From Papaver somniferum (Eukaryota > Streptophyta > Magnoliopsida > Ranunculales > Papaveraceae), in the NCBI RefSeq assembly GCF_003573695.1, contig NC_039362.1, positions 110,525,120 through 110,589,119 on the forward strand: a stretch of DNA of 64,000 nt, written 5' to 3'. This document shows positions 31,922-42,786 of the stretch, one piece after another; position 1 is the stretch's first letter, and each line of letters opens with the position of its first letter. Both the position numbers and the translations under genes were made by a program. The notes beneath the pieces are model-generated. The model made no database searches, had not been told where the DNA came from, and worked only from the letters and a program-made list of their open reading frames with translations.

Positions 31922-34900
31922 TGTAGATGGGGAAAAACGATTTGCTGATTTTTACGAAATTGAGGAGACGTCCGTGTGGAGACTCCTTGAACCGAGCGAA
32001 ATGTTGAACCTCACACAGATGCACTGAAAGAAGGGAGTGCTTTAAGTTAGAGAGATCAATCTATAGGACTCCGGCCTAAACCAAGAACAATGGCCGTTTC
32101 AGAGTCAATCGGTCACAAGAGAGGATGGGTTGATCTGTAGGAGGGAAGCTGAGAAATGTGCGGGATCAATGGTGATCTGAGATTATAGGTGTGTTGTGAA
32201 TTCAGCGTAAGAACGCTCTGAATGATTGAATTTTACTCAATTGAGAGTGATTGCTCAGACGATGAGTTCGTGTAGACGAAAGATTGTCTGTATGAACTTG
32301 CCGAGAAAATGCTTGTCCTTTCAATCATGATTCAGAGGTCTTTTATATCGCTGTCGAAAACACCATGATCCCATGAAGTGTGACAGTTGCTGGAATCAGA
32401 GAGTGGGGAAGCGAGAAATCATGTCAAAACTAGTTTCTCATCGTGCAGAGACTTGGTTAACTTTCCACCCACTACTTTGCTAACTCTTCCAAATGATTGC
32501 ACGACTTGCTCACATTCTCGTCGTGTGTATGAACACACGTACCGTAGACCGCCAGACCAAAACCCTAGTTAATATCCCCCATGTGACACGATTGATGTCT
32601 CGTGATTGTGGAGTCAGTTTCTGACTTTATGGGACTATGAGTCCATGTATTGCTGAGTTGAACATGATTTGCAAATGTTCTGAAACTCATGAGTTAAATA
32701 CGTCTGCTGAGACGAGGTATTATCATGTTGATAACCTAAGGCGAGCAAACTGTGTTGCTGAATTTTTGAATATTTATAGTTGAACAAATATTCTTTAATC
32801 TGAGAAAATATTGCTGGTTTGAGCAAATATTGCTAGTCTGAGCGAATATTGCTAGTTTGATCAAATATTGTCGGTTTGAGCAAATATTGCTCGTTTGATG
32901 AATTGTTGGTAGCATGACCAAATAAAATAATAACTTAAGATACTGACTGTTGGGTCAAGCATAATAAATAAAAGTGTTGATCATGGAATCAACATAAAAT
33001 TATCAGTATTCGAATCTACTCAGAATCATGTTTTTGCAGAGTTCTGGATTCAAAACCCTAATTTTAATGAATTGATTATTTATTGAAAATCAACTGCAGA
33101 GTGAAGCAGGGATCGGACACATGGGATGATGAGTCCACCATTATTGCCCAGATGCTCGAATGAGAAAAATACCAAAGTCTCTTGAGGACCAGCTGGTGAA
33201 AGAATGATTAAATGCTAGTTTAATCATTTATTAAAATAATGCTCGTGTGAGCGGTAGATAATAAAACCTAGCCGTGAAAAGATGAGGGACTGACCAAGAG
33301 ATCATGAGACCGGCACTTGGTGGTCATGGGACCAACTGATGGTCGTTTGAGCGAACCCCTGATTGTTTGAAAAGAGTTCGAACCTAATACGAGCAATTGA
33401 GCAAATTAGGTTAAAATAACTAAAATACGTGGGACCGGCCATTTGCAAGCCTTAGGGTCACCCTTGGTCGGTCAATGGGATGTGCCCTTGTCACCATGAT
33501 GTTCGTGTCTCAGTCCTGAGGGTTTTGATATTTTTTGGTGTGCGTTCGAGCATCATTTTGAGAAAATATGCAGAATCCAGGGTTTTGCTGAAACTAGGAA
33601 AAATACATGAGATGATGAAAAATAATAAATAAAACAGGGAATTGCAAGGTGTGGGACCGGCCACGGCTAGGGCATGGCCGGCCGGCTGACAAGCACGGTC
33701 CCACACTTTCCCAGTTTTATGTAATTTTATGTATTTTCTCTGAATTAAGGGAAATTCCATGAAACTGGAGAGTTTTATAAAATTAGGGAACTTCCATGAG
33801 ATGAGAGAAATAAAATAATAATAATAAAATAGGGAATGATGGAGTGTGGGACCGGCAATGGTCAAGGCATGGCCGGCCGGCCAACGGGCACGGTCCCAGG
33901 GCACTCTTCCCAATTTTATGTAATTTTCATGATTTTAGGGAATTTTCATAAAATCAAAGAGATTTGTTGAAACCAAGGTATTTTGTTGAAATCAGGGAGT
34001 TTTCATGGAATGAGGAAAGAAAAACAAATAATAATAATAAAATAAGAGGTGTGTGGGACCGGCTAGGGCATGACCCGCCGGCTAGGGCCCGGTCCCACGA
34101 GTTTTCTTGATTTTATAATATTTTTTGTGGGTTTAGGGAAAATTCATGAAATCAGGAAATTTTCATGGTTTTAGGGAAAATTCATGAAATCAGAGAATTT
34201 TCATGGATTGAGGAAAATAATAAAATAATGGGGAACAGTGAGGTGTGGGACCGGCCACGGCTAGGGCATGGCCGGCCGGCTGGCGCTCAGTCCCATGACA
34301 CCTTTCCCTAATTTCCTTGACATAAAGAAATATCATGAAATTAGAGAATATCCTTGAAACGAAGGAGATTTTCTCGAATGAGAGAATTTCATGAGATCAG
34401 GGAAAAATAACAAAATATGATAAAATATAAAATTGGGCGTGGGACTGGTCACGACATGACTGGCCGGCTGGTGAGCCCAGTCTCTTTGCACCTTTGCTAG
34501 TATTTTATTATTATTATTTTTCCTTCCTATTTTTGCATATGTTCCTCATTCATTCATATTTTTGAGATGCTCGTTTGCGCATTCAAATGCTGGTATGTGC
34601 ATTATTGCTAAGTACACTTGCACCATTTTGATCAGGGCTTATTCGGTGTTCAGATGCCTGCTCGTTGAATATTTATTACTAACCCATGTAATTCTGCTGG
34701 GAAAACCATAAATTGAAGTAACGAAACATTCGAAGAATCGTAGAATATAGTTGAATATTCAGCTACGATTATGGATAATTAATTGATGGCTCTACACTAG
34801 TAGGGCTTCCTATCTAGGAGCATTAATTATCTGAGAGTTGAGCAATATGAACTTGCTGAAGTGTCATATTCCTCCTGTATAGTCAGGAAAAACCTGGTTG

Positions 34901-35205
34901 CATCCTGAAGACGTTGTTGCTCTATACTAGCAGGCATGCTGTCTAGGAGTCGTCCAATCTTTCGATTCTATACAGAAATAATTAATGAAATTTCTCAGTA
35001 TTCATGAGATGCGCCGTGGCCTTAGATGAGAGACTACACATCTACATATACTCTGAGAGACAGCCTTCTCAGTCAGAGATTTATGGCATGAGCTTTCATG
35101 CTTCAATGAGAGACATGAGTCTCAATACTCGTCCGATTGTCGGATCAGGAGCATGTATAATCAGGGTTTTACGATTTTACCCTTGTCGAAAATTCACCAT
35201 CTACA
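31922..35205 (-). repeat. 5' LTR of element C (3.3 kb)
   Basis: Forward edges are TGTAGATGGGGAAAAAC and TTCACCATCTACA. It is related along its length to the E LTR (4193-7902). Confidence 0.85.
33640..34480 (-). repeat. GGGACCGG units of about 195 bp in C LTR
   Basis: GTGTGGGACCGGCCACGG..GGCATGGCCGGCCGGC..CGGTCCCA recurs near 33650, 33845, 34050, 34245 and 34440, alternating with AT-rich TCATGAAATCAGGGAA spacers. It is more homogeneous than the equivalent array in E. Confidence 0.7.
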
Positions 35206-36511
35206 CGTGATCACTCTGGGCCCACCTGTGCGTGTAACCGGACGTCCTAGGCAGACTATGGCCAGGCGCCTCGAAACGCGCACCCAAAGATGGCATGTCG
35301 CGCGGTCTTTAATCCTTTGGACAATGGATTTATGTCGCAAATCGATCACGACCACTCATCTTTGCCGGTCAAATTGAGTGGCCTAGATCGAACCTTCATT
35401 GGGAGCGAGAGGTGTAGACATGCACAACAATGGTCCGTCTCCACGCATGACCTGTCGGTCCCACCAAAACAAGTGCCCATGCTTGAACTCGATCAGGCCA
35501 AAGGGGATGTTACGCACCTCTTTAAAACCCTAAAATCTATCAACGGCAGCAAACATGCGTCGTATATCATCTCTTCCGTCCAATTTTGCCAGCTTGGACG
35601 GACAGCTTAGATTTAAAGTTAGGCGACCAATGAAGCGCCTCAGTGGTCACCGTCCGCCACTCTACCACAGTGAGTGATCGACCAGATGGTGGCATGTCCA
35701 TGCGGCCTCCAAACGATCACTCAAAGATGGTTGGACGTGCTACCATTTTAAGACGCTTAATCCGCGACTTATTCAGTTTAAGCTTTAAAACAGCGATGCT
35801 TCATGAATATCAATTCTTTAAATAACTTAGTTATTTAACCTGATAGCACCGTATGTTATTTCTTGCGGCGGGTCCCACGACTCAACCCACTCATTCGAGA
35901 CATCAAACATGTCACAAACTGGGGGATACTTACTGGGGTATTGGTATGGCGGTTTACAGCGTGCGGCGTGCAACGCGCCCATTACGAGAATGTGTCAGGA
36001 GGCATGGACGGTTAACGATGATGAGGGAAGTGGGAAAAGGCGTGATTATGTGACAATCACCTACACGACCCCACTACTCCATCACTCAACTTCCTCCACT
36101 TCCTACGAGATGAGGATTGCGCTCAATGACTTGTATAAATAGGTCCTTCACCTATTTCCAAACAAAACAGAAAAACCAAGTGTTGACACAGTATCCAGAA
36201 AACACCCAGGACTAATAGCTTACATTGTGCAAGCCAGTTCATCATTCTGATACAAGTCATAAATAGCCAACACCTTCACAATCTCAACACCTTCTTCGCT
36301 TCCCTCCCTAAGATCAACCCCATCTCCTTCACTTTGTGACAGAAGCAAGTCTGGAACGACCATTTTTTGGTTTAGGACAGAATCGTATAGATTGATCTCT
36401 CGAATCAAAAGCACTCTTGTGCAGTGCATTTGTTTAGGGTTTAGATTCGTTTCTCATCCACACACACCCAAATTTACCAAAAACAGTAGAAACAGTTTTC
36501 ACCCATAAATA

Positions 36512-37071
36512 ACCACATGGAGGAAAAGTGGAGACATGATGAAGCGTTCCAGCGCGTTAATTCTCAGTATGGTGAAGCATCTCAGCAACCCAGTTCCAGG
36601 GCTGAAAGGTTCGCTGCTCGACTGAAGCAGCGAAGGATCGAGCCTAAAAACCCCCCAGCCGAGAGAAAGTTTATTTATCCTGTTCATAACATTATTGTAA
36701 TCCTTGACTCTGATGTTGACGAACTGGAGTATTCTCAAGAGGATGTTGGAGAAGTTGCTGAGAAGGATGTCGGCGCGGCCCAGGATGCCAAAACTATTGT
36801 TGGAGAGGCTGAAGCGACCGTTGAGGATGCTACTGAAGTGGTCATTGGAGCGGGTGATGAAGCAAACGTTGGAGCCGTTGGAGAGACTGCTGAAGCAAGC
36901 GCTAGAGCCATTGGAGAGACTGATAAAGAAAGTTTTGAAGATGGCGCTGGAGCAGGCTTCAGAGATGGTGCTAGAACAGGCTTTGGAGAGGGTGCTGGAG
37001 CAGGATTTGGAGATGGTGTTGGAACATGCTTTGGAGAGGGTGCTGGAGCAGGCTTTGACATTGATAACTAG
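36512..37071 (+). pseudogene. Antisense ORF of element D, 3' part
   Basis: This continues the frame of 8379-8583 without a base gained or lost (GTT G joined to AC CAC ATG). It encodes a charged segment (DHMEEKWRHDEAFQRV, RFAARLKQRRIEPKNPP, RKFIYPVHNIIVILDSDVDE), then an acidic Ala/Glu/Val region, then a Gly-rich tail of 10-residue repeats (FGEGAGAG FGDGVGTC). It stops at 37071 (TAG). Total predicted length with the 5' part is about 254 residues. No known domain. Being intact in frame apart from A, it may have been coding when A arrived. Confidence 0.5.
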
Positions 37072-37933
37072 TTTTCCATTTTGTTATTTTCTTTCATAGA
37101 ACGACTTTTTAGCAGTGTAGTTGTCTTGTTACTCCAGGGATTTATCTTTATTCTTTTGTTCATGTGACCGGAGCTAGGGCTTCGCCAAGTAATATTCTTT
37201 TATTCCGCTTTGATAGTTTCATGTCTTTACTTGAATGAATGAACAAAATTTCCCAACTTAAAAGAACCCAAAAACCCCTTTGCCAAAAACAAGACCTTCC
37301 ATTCTCCTGGGCCATTCAGCGAATACAAAGACACAGCACACAAATAGTGTGGATGGGAACGCCACACTAATAACGCGGTCAGCATGTTGCATTCTTTCCA
37401 TAATAACACCTCCGCGTGTCGGCGTCAACCATAGCAACTCAAAACAGGGGAAATAATAATAATGGTTAAATATTTGACCGACATGTTTCTTGGTTCTCCC
37501 TTGTAAACTACACACCTTCAGGCATTTGTGGCATGCCGCCCGGGTATGCAGCACAAGTTGTCACGAACTTGTCAGGCAAAGGTTGAAGCCAGATGTTCTT
37601 GAAAGAAGGTGTCGGTGCCTCCACTTTATTATCTTCTTCCTTGTGTATTCCCCTCTTCAGTATTTGAATACGATATTTCTTGTAGGGTTTGATTTTTCTG
37701 GTTTCGAATTGATAGGTAATGACTTTGTGAGAGCTCGGATTTACTTAGTACGTTTCCCTTGAGATTCAGGAACCCCCCCCTTTTTTTGAAAGAAAGATGA
37801 TTTAATTAAAATCAAAACCCTAATTATGAATGAAAACAGTGCAATCATTTTGGAGGAATGACAAATATTTAACGAAAAGGGAAATGTCTGAAGGAAATAA
37901 GAAGATTTGAGGAAAGAGGCGGTGTGACACTTT
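37072..37933. other. Region between D antisense ORF and D pol remnant
   Basis: No recognisable gene. The antisense ORF 3' UTR would fall here. Minus-strand frames at 37227-37554 lack known domains. A C9/T7 homopolymer junction at 37770-37788 could be a decayed polypurine tract or a sequence problem. Confidence 0.4.
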
Positions 37934-38115
37934 CAGGCTTTAAAGGGTTTGAGCCACTGAATGTGTATTACTACACCTTCCAACTTTTCGGCATTGATGA
38001 GCTTGCAGTATCCTCCCAAAATAACTTCTGCTACTAAGTATGGTTCGTCTGTGGAGTTGGACGAAGGAGGCTGAGCAACAACTTTCACTACCATATCTCC
38101 AACTTGGAATGGGTT
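37934..38115 (-). pseudogene. Integrase C-terminal fragment, element D
   Basis: The minus strand encodes FQVGDMVVKVVAQPPSS, then EPYLVAEVILGGYCKLINAE and IHIQWLKPFKA. This fits the chromatin-facing C-terminal domain of gypsy integrases (F..GDxVxRKV...GPYxVxEVxxGGxYxLxxxDG...NxxxLKxYY). RT, RNase H and the integrase core are absent between here and the protease at 38160, so a deletion of several kb has occurred. A stop (38125-38127) sits just upstream. Confidence 0.6.
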
Positions 38116-38159
38116 TTGATGTTACGCGGCTACTTGATTCTTGGGTTCATTATTCTCGA

Positions 38160-38537
38160 CTAAGACAACCTCCAAATTTTTGATGAAACACTTAAAGGGC
38201 CCAGCATCACATTCACATCTCTTAATGACTCCCGGTTTGCCTGGACGAGAGGAAAAGTGACTGGTTGCAGAAAGGGTTGTTCAATAAGACTTACTTGTGT
38301 TCGGAATCTACGGATGAACGTGGACGGGTTATCTCCAGGTAATTGGGTTACACCGGAAAGTTGTTGATACGGAAGCATGTAATCTTCAGGGGAAATTCTT
38401 TTGGGTATTGACACCGGCAGAGGGGATACTACTAATCTTTCTTTATTGCCATGTACCCACGAGCGCCCCAGAATCATGTCACAATTTTGGAATTCTTTGA
38501 CAATGTGAAATTTTCCATGTGTTAGAGCATCTCCCAC
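38160..38537 (-). pseudogene. Protease C-terminal lobe plus gag-like fragment, D
   Basis: The minus strand begins with THGKFHIVKEFQNCDMILGR SWVHG, the protease C-terminal motif (family: ILGRPWLHG). It then passes into QLPGDNPSTFIRRFRTQ and related sequence, reminiscent of a gag segment. As in element A, gag-like sequence follows the protease region, which is out of the normal order. The frame ends at 38160. Confidence 0.45.
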
Positions 38538-38555
38538 TTTAATTTCGAGGTTAAT

Positions 38556-39098
38556 TTAGCCATACGCGCTTATTGCTTCTCCTTCCGGGTTTTTGAACAC
38601 AATTGGGGAGTGTGTAGCTTCCTGCTTTGAAATTCCCGCAACTCTCAGATTCTTAACGGTAACAATGTTGAAGTCAGAGGCCGCGTCAATCAGTATGCTA
38701 TCGAACTCGGCATTCTTCAGGTAAGCCGTGGTCAACAGTCCCCAATTGCACTTTCCAACAGCGCTTCCTGAGAGAGGTTGGGATTTCAGAGTGGCTTCTT
38801 CAACAGCAAAGATTCGCTTGCCCGACACAACACGATTGAGGGCTATAAATATGTCTTGACGCTGCGCCTTGAAGAAATATAGGATTTCGCATACATGCTG
38901 CATCATGGACTGCACGGTTTTGTGAACAGAGTCCCCAGAGAGCATGCAACTCCTGACTGGAAGAGGATCTCTGTGACAGACCGGAAAATTACGCCTTTGG
39001 CGCGTTGCCCCACAGGCCGTAACTTCCCCGATGCGCCATGATGAAGCTACGATCCGGGCCTCAAAGGTAAGGAAATGCACGTCCATTTTCCCTTGCAA
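38556..39098 (-). pseudogene. Pre-protease and aspartic protease, element D
   Basis: The minus-strand frame carries VQSMMQHVCEILYFFKAQRQ (equivalent to the ESLCELLHLSKNQR segment of B) and the protease motif SILIDAASDFNIVTVKNLR. The active-site triad D-T-G is changed to D-A-A, so the enzyme is dead even before the other damage. It ends in EGEAISAYG, equivalent to the TNTYG position of A and B. Confidence 0.7.
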
Positions 39099-40865
39099 GC
39101 ATGCTCGTGGAGCATGATGCAGCTAACTTGCTTCCACACCGTTCCAACTTACCCTTGTTCCGCGAAGGGTTTATTAAGATCGACATGTCTTGAGGCCTAA
39201 ACGATGGAATTTGGGTAAATTCTGGTGACCATGTGGATCTATAGGTCGACATGTCTTGATCTTTGGGCCATTTCCCATCAAAATGAACTCCTCTTGAGCT
39301 AAATTACGACACTCGGGTTTTTAGCCTATGTCGAACGCCTTGATAGGAAGTATGAGCATCCAGTGAATGGAATGCAACTTGCCTCATCAAGCTTGGCCAC
39401 AATCATCTCTTGCGTCGAGATACCAAGCCAGATGATATGAGAGGCCATAATGTCGCAATCATCTCACAATTAGATGATATGAGCGACACAGTGCTGGACC
39501 GGCAATGCTGCAACTCATTGTGGCTGCCTACGTACCCTTCCCTACTCTAAAGGGATCAAGCACATACCGTAGTTCATCATCGAATGGATAAAAGCTTAAA
39601 CCAACTCGTTTGCATGGTCGTGGCCAAGCAATAATGGTAATGGCCTAGTCCGTATAGGCCGTTCCGTCAAAATGCATCCAAGTGATGAATACTTGGTCTG
39701 CAACATGGCATAGTGATTCCCATGCTTAACACGCTCCATTGGTAAGGCTACATATCTATAAATGAGGCGTAAGCATCATTTATACTCTTCCGGCTAAGCT
39801 ATGAAGCTTACTTGGTACATGGTCCGCATATGTACCTTCAACCAACTATCCCTCCCTATTTATGTTTAAAATACATTTTTACAGCTTAGATTGGGGGAGC
39901 AAAAATCATTCATCAACTCCCCAAGCCGTGATGGGTGCACCTCACCACCCTGGCCAACAACGATGTACGACCGTGATGGTTGTACATTCAATTCTGGCTC
40001 ACATGTCAGTTCTAATATCCGGCCATTACGGCTAAACATTTCTTGAGCCAGGTCCTGTGAAGGGCCGTGATGGGTGTACTTTCGTCTTTGGCCCATAGGC
40101 CACTCCAATGTCCAGCCGTGATCGTTGTATATCTCTAAGGCTATCTTACTTTATGCATGGTCTGTATATGCACCTTCAACCAAGTACCCCTCCATATATA
40201 TATGTCTTAATGGAATTTCTACAAGTATGAAAAGGGGAGCATATTGACATGCTTGCTTCACTATTCATGGTCGTTGCCATGAATTTATGAATGACCGGCC
40301 AAGATGGCTGCTCACTGCCAATGCCAACTCGGTGTCCAGCCATGTTGGTTGTCCGTTGCCACCCCAAGGTCCATCCATGTTGGTTGTACATTACCAGCTC
40401 GGTGTCCATCCATGTTGGCTGTCCGCTGCCAACTCGGTGTCCATCCATGTTGGATGTACATTACCAGCCCGATGTCCAGCCATGTTGGTTGTCCACTGCC
40501 AACCCGATGTCCAGCCATGTTGGTTGTACATTACCAGCTCGGTGTCCAGCCATGTTGGTTGTCCACTTCCAACCCGATGTCCAACCATGTTGGATCTACA
40601 TTACCAGGGCCATCTACCCAACTGGCCTAATGCACCATTTTACGCGAAATTGGCTCTTGGCCAATGTGACTTCCAACTATTGCCATATTGGCCTTAGCCA
40701 ATATGCCTACGCGATGTGCCTTACTTGGCACCAAATATGGCCCCTGGCCAAATGCATCTTACTATTCAAAGGAAGCTTTGGATGAAGCTTCATCTCAGAC
40801 CACGACGCATCTTTTAGCACGCGCCATGCTAAAAACACTGGGTGTTACAATATCCGTGAACTCCC
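39099..40865. other. Unclassified insertion or divergent block inside D gag-protease
   Basis: 1.8 kb separates the D zinc-knuckle segment from the protease segment. It carries no coding frame with a recognised domain. It has an internal duplication (GCATATGTACCTTCAACCAA at about 39827 and the related TATATGCACCTTCAACCAAG at about 40165), GCCGTGATGGGTGTAC phrases and a 35-bp array. Length and composition suggest a solo LTR or other insertion, but I could not find matching termini or a target duplication. Confidence 0.4.
40333..40612 (+). repeat. 35-bp array organised as a 70-bp dimer
   Basis: Eight units of GTCCAGCCATGTTGGTTGT plus either CCACTGCCAACCCGAT (type 1) or ACATTACCAGCTCGGT (type 2), strictly alternating 1-2-1-2. 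Because 35 is not a multiple of three, all three plus frames and several minus frames stay open. These are not genes. Confidence 0.85.
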
Positions 40866-41343
40866 TCATTGCCCAATTGAAGTTCTCCTTGAAAAATGCG
40901 TTTTAATCTATTGCATTCATTAGTCGGGTGATGGACGAATCTGTGGTAGCGACACTAATTGGGATTTGCTATTTCCTCTTCAATTGGCGGGCGCCTGATA
41001 GGAGGCAGCTTGATAGCATCATCTTGGATCCATGCTTCCAAGAGTTCAATTACTTCCTCGCTTGGGAATGGGAAATCTAGGGAAGCTTCTCCAGCTTATT
41101 GGTGTTGCGCAGGAGCTTTAGCCGCGGCCTTCCGAGGTGGAGCCGCCTGATGTGCTGGTGTTGCACGCTTGGGTTGTTGTTCCGCCGCTGGATCTTTCCT
41201 TTTTCCTCCTCCACTCACCACGCTTACAGAGGGACCAGTGTTATATTGCTTGTTGATGAGGCATCCGTTTCCTCGAGTTTCGCGTGCGTCTTCACCTCTG
41301 GATGGCTTGGTTCTTTCTAGCAATGCTGCTGCTGTCATGGCCG
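40866..41343 (-). pseudogene. gag C-terminal part with zinc-knuckle-like motif, D
   Basis: The minus strand encodes MTAAALLERTKPSRGEDARE, a Lys/Ala/Pro-rich basic stretch (RKDPAAEQQPKRATPAHQAA), then EEVIELLEAWIQDDAIKLPP. After one stop comes CRYHRFVHHPTNECNRLKR. The C-x2-H..H-x3-C arrangement with CRYHR at its start is the CRYHR..HxTxxC motif seen in gag proteins of Tat-type elements. Interrupted upstream by element G. Confidence 0.65.
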
Positions 41344-41348
41344 ACCGC
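41344..41348. repeat. Target site duplication ACCGC of element G
   Basis: ACCGC at 41344-41348 is repeated at 56841-56845. The D gag resumes after the second copy. Confidence 0.88.
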
Positions 41349-42774
41349 TGATAGACGCATTTATGTGTCTATTTTCATCTCTTTTGTGTATTTTGTTAGT
41401 ACTCGTTTTCGTCCTTATTATGGTGTTTTGTGTGTTTGTAGGTATTTTTTTGGAAATAAATAATTTTGGAAAAATCGGCTCGAAAAGTTATGCGGAGCAT
41501 CTCTGGAGGATTTTGTTATTCAGACTCTCTGCTTTGGATAAGGGGCACCCACTTGCTATTCGCACCCCTAAACTGGATAGGGGGAGGTCATCTTCTTTGT
41601 TTGAATTTGGTTTTGGCGGGAATACTTAATGCAGACGCTGCAAATTTTGGAGTTGAATTCTCGGGCAGTTTTAACGAGATTCAATCGCTGTAAATGATTG
41701 GGCTGAACTTGTATTGATCAAACAAAGTTAGTTTGGGCAGTTTAACTAATCAAAATGGGTTGGATAATCTGTTGGAGGAAGACAGCGTCAACAGCAGGAG
41801 CGTGAACATATTTCGAAGATATGATGATTAATCAGCAGAAGATATCATAAGATTTGCTTTTATCCTATCTTAACAAAGTTTGGAAAGTTATTAAAAACCA
41901 AATATCTGCTATTAACGAGAAATCAGAGTCCACAGGGAAAGAAATAACGGACGAGGCCGTGAAGAATAATAGAAGATATTCGGGATTAAACCAAGGGATT
42001 TTTGGGCCTGTCGAGTATAAAAAGTCCTGTGGGAGTTCAGAGAAGCTTTATCAAGAGTTTGGGGAAGGTTTGGGACGCAGAGGAGCGAAGAAGAAGGATT
42101 AGCAGCAATTCCCGCCTGTTGCTGCTGCTGCCATTAGAGGACCTTGAAGATCACGAAGAACAGACTGCACAGAGCAGTCTTATTTTCCGCAGCATCAACA
42201 GCAGTAGCGGAGTATCGTTACTTTACTGCAGTTCCCTGGTATCGTTCTTCTCTGGACGCTTATAGAAGGTCGTAGTTTCACTGTTTTATATTTTTCACTC
42301 TTTTAATCATATTTTGAGCATCAAGTATGTATTTTGAGAACATGATTATTATGAGTAGCTAAACCCCAATACTGGGATGATGGAGGAAGCTGTTTTTCAG
42401 CCATGTGGTTATTTAAATAATTCTTAATTCACTTTTTGCACCGATTTTAATTGATTTATGATTTGAATTAATTACTTGTGATTTTGTTTGATGGAACATG
42501 CTTAGTCCTAGGGATTCTTGATGTGCCATGCTTATAATATACAAGTAATATTTTCTGGAATCTAATTTGGCAAAGATAGAGTTAATATTTGTTTTATTTT
42601 GAGCTATAATCGCCTAGAATTATTTTCTGAGCCACTTGAATATGAAACACATTGGAATCCTGAGTCCTGGTTCCTCTTGATCTTGTGACATATTTTCTGT
42701 ATATATCTTTATTTTTAAATCTTTACAAGTCCGAGCAACGAACTCTTATTTACCACATTAAAACTACTAAAACA
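41349..42774 (+). repeat. LTR 1 of element G
   Basis: 1,426 bp, TGATAGACGC...CTACTAAAACA. Compared with LTR 3 it lacks a short segment between two CACTTG repeats near 41552 (GATAAGGGGTGACCACTTG is missing). TATAAAAA at 42016. Confidence 0.9.
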
Positions 42775-42777
42775 AAA

Positions 42778-42786
42778 TGGCGCCGC
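42778..42786 (+). promoter_or_regulatory. Primer binding site, G internal 1
   Basis: TGGCGCCGC follows the LTR by three bases. TGGCGCCG complements the 3' end of plant tRNA-Asp (CGGCGCCA). The match does not extend further. The same site is at 49796. Confidence 0.6.

Larger units (their letters stand above)
31311..35205 (-). mobile_element. Element C: truncated reverse gypsy element of the E family
   Basis: A complete 5' LTR (31922-35205), a PBS and the first 600 bp of the internal region are present on the minus strand. The rest of the element, including its 3' LTR, is gone, and about 90 bp of the host LTR were lost with it. No TSD can be found. It shares its LTR with element E. Confidence 0.8.
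8584..36511 (+). mobile_element. Element A: Ty3/gypsy (Tat-like) retrotransposon, split by B and C
   Basis: This forward element is bounded by a 5' LTR (8584-11114) and a 3' LTR (30189-36511, interrupted). The two LTRs share features not found in the B LTRs, such as AAACC/AAACAAATTTAATGCG near the start, GGTAAAGCCGTTTGAT and CACCCAGAATGG. The internal region is 11115-11754 plus 26255-30188 and carries gag, protease, RT and antisense-ORF remnants. Its coding genes are broken by stops, frameshifts and deletions. The expected 5-bp target duplication is not seen: GGTTG flanks the left side and ACCAC the right. Its 3' terminus reads ATAAATA instead of the ATAAACA seen elsewhere. Confidence 0.85.
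30189..36511 (+). repeat. 3' LTR of element A, interrupted by C
   Basis: Starts TGTTGATGGTGGATTTTAG. It runs to 31310, is interrupted by element C, resumes at 35206 and ends CACCCATAAATA at 36511. Net length is about 2,430 bp. Compared with the 5' LTR about 90 bp are missing at the C junction. TATAAATAG at 36133-36141. Confidence 0.85.

Noticed and set aside
36704..37099. Leu/Arg-rich plus-frame and Pro/Ala-rich minus-frame ORFs overlapping the D antisense tail
   Set aside because: Shadow frames of the repetitive Gly/Glu tail.
40176..40785. Several long overlapping ORFs on both strands
   Set aside because: They are produced by the 35-bp repeat, which leaves frames open on several registers. 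Trp/His/Cys-rich repeats with no domain.
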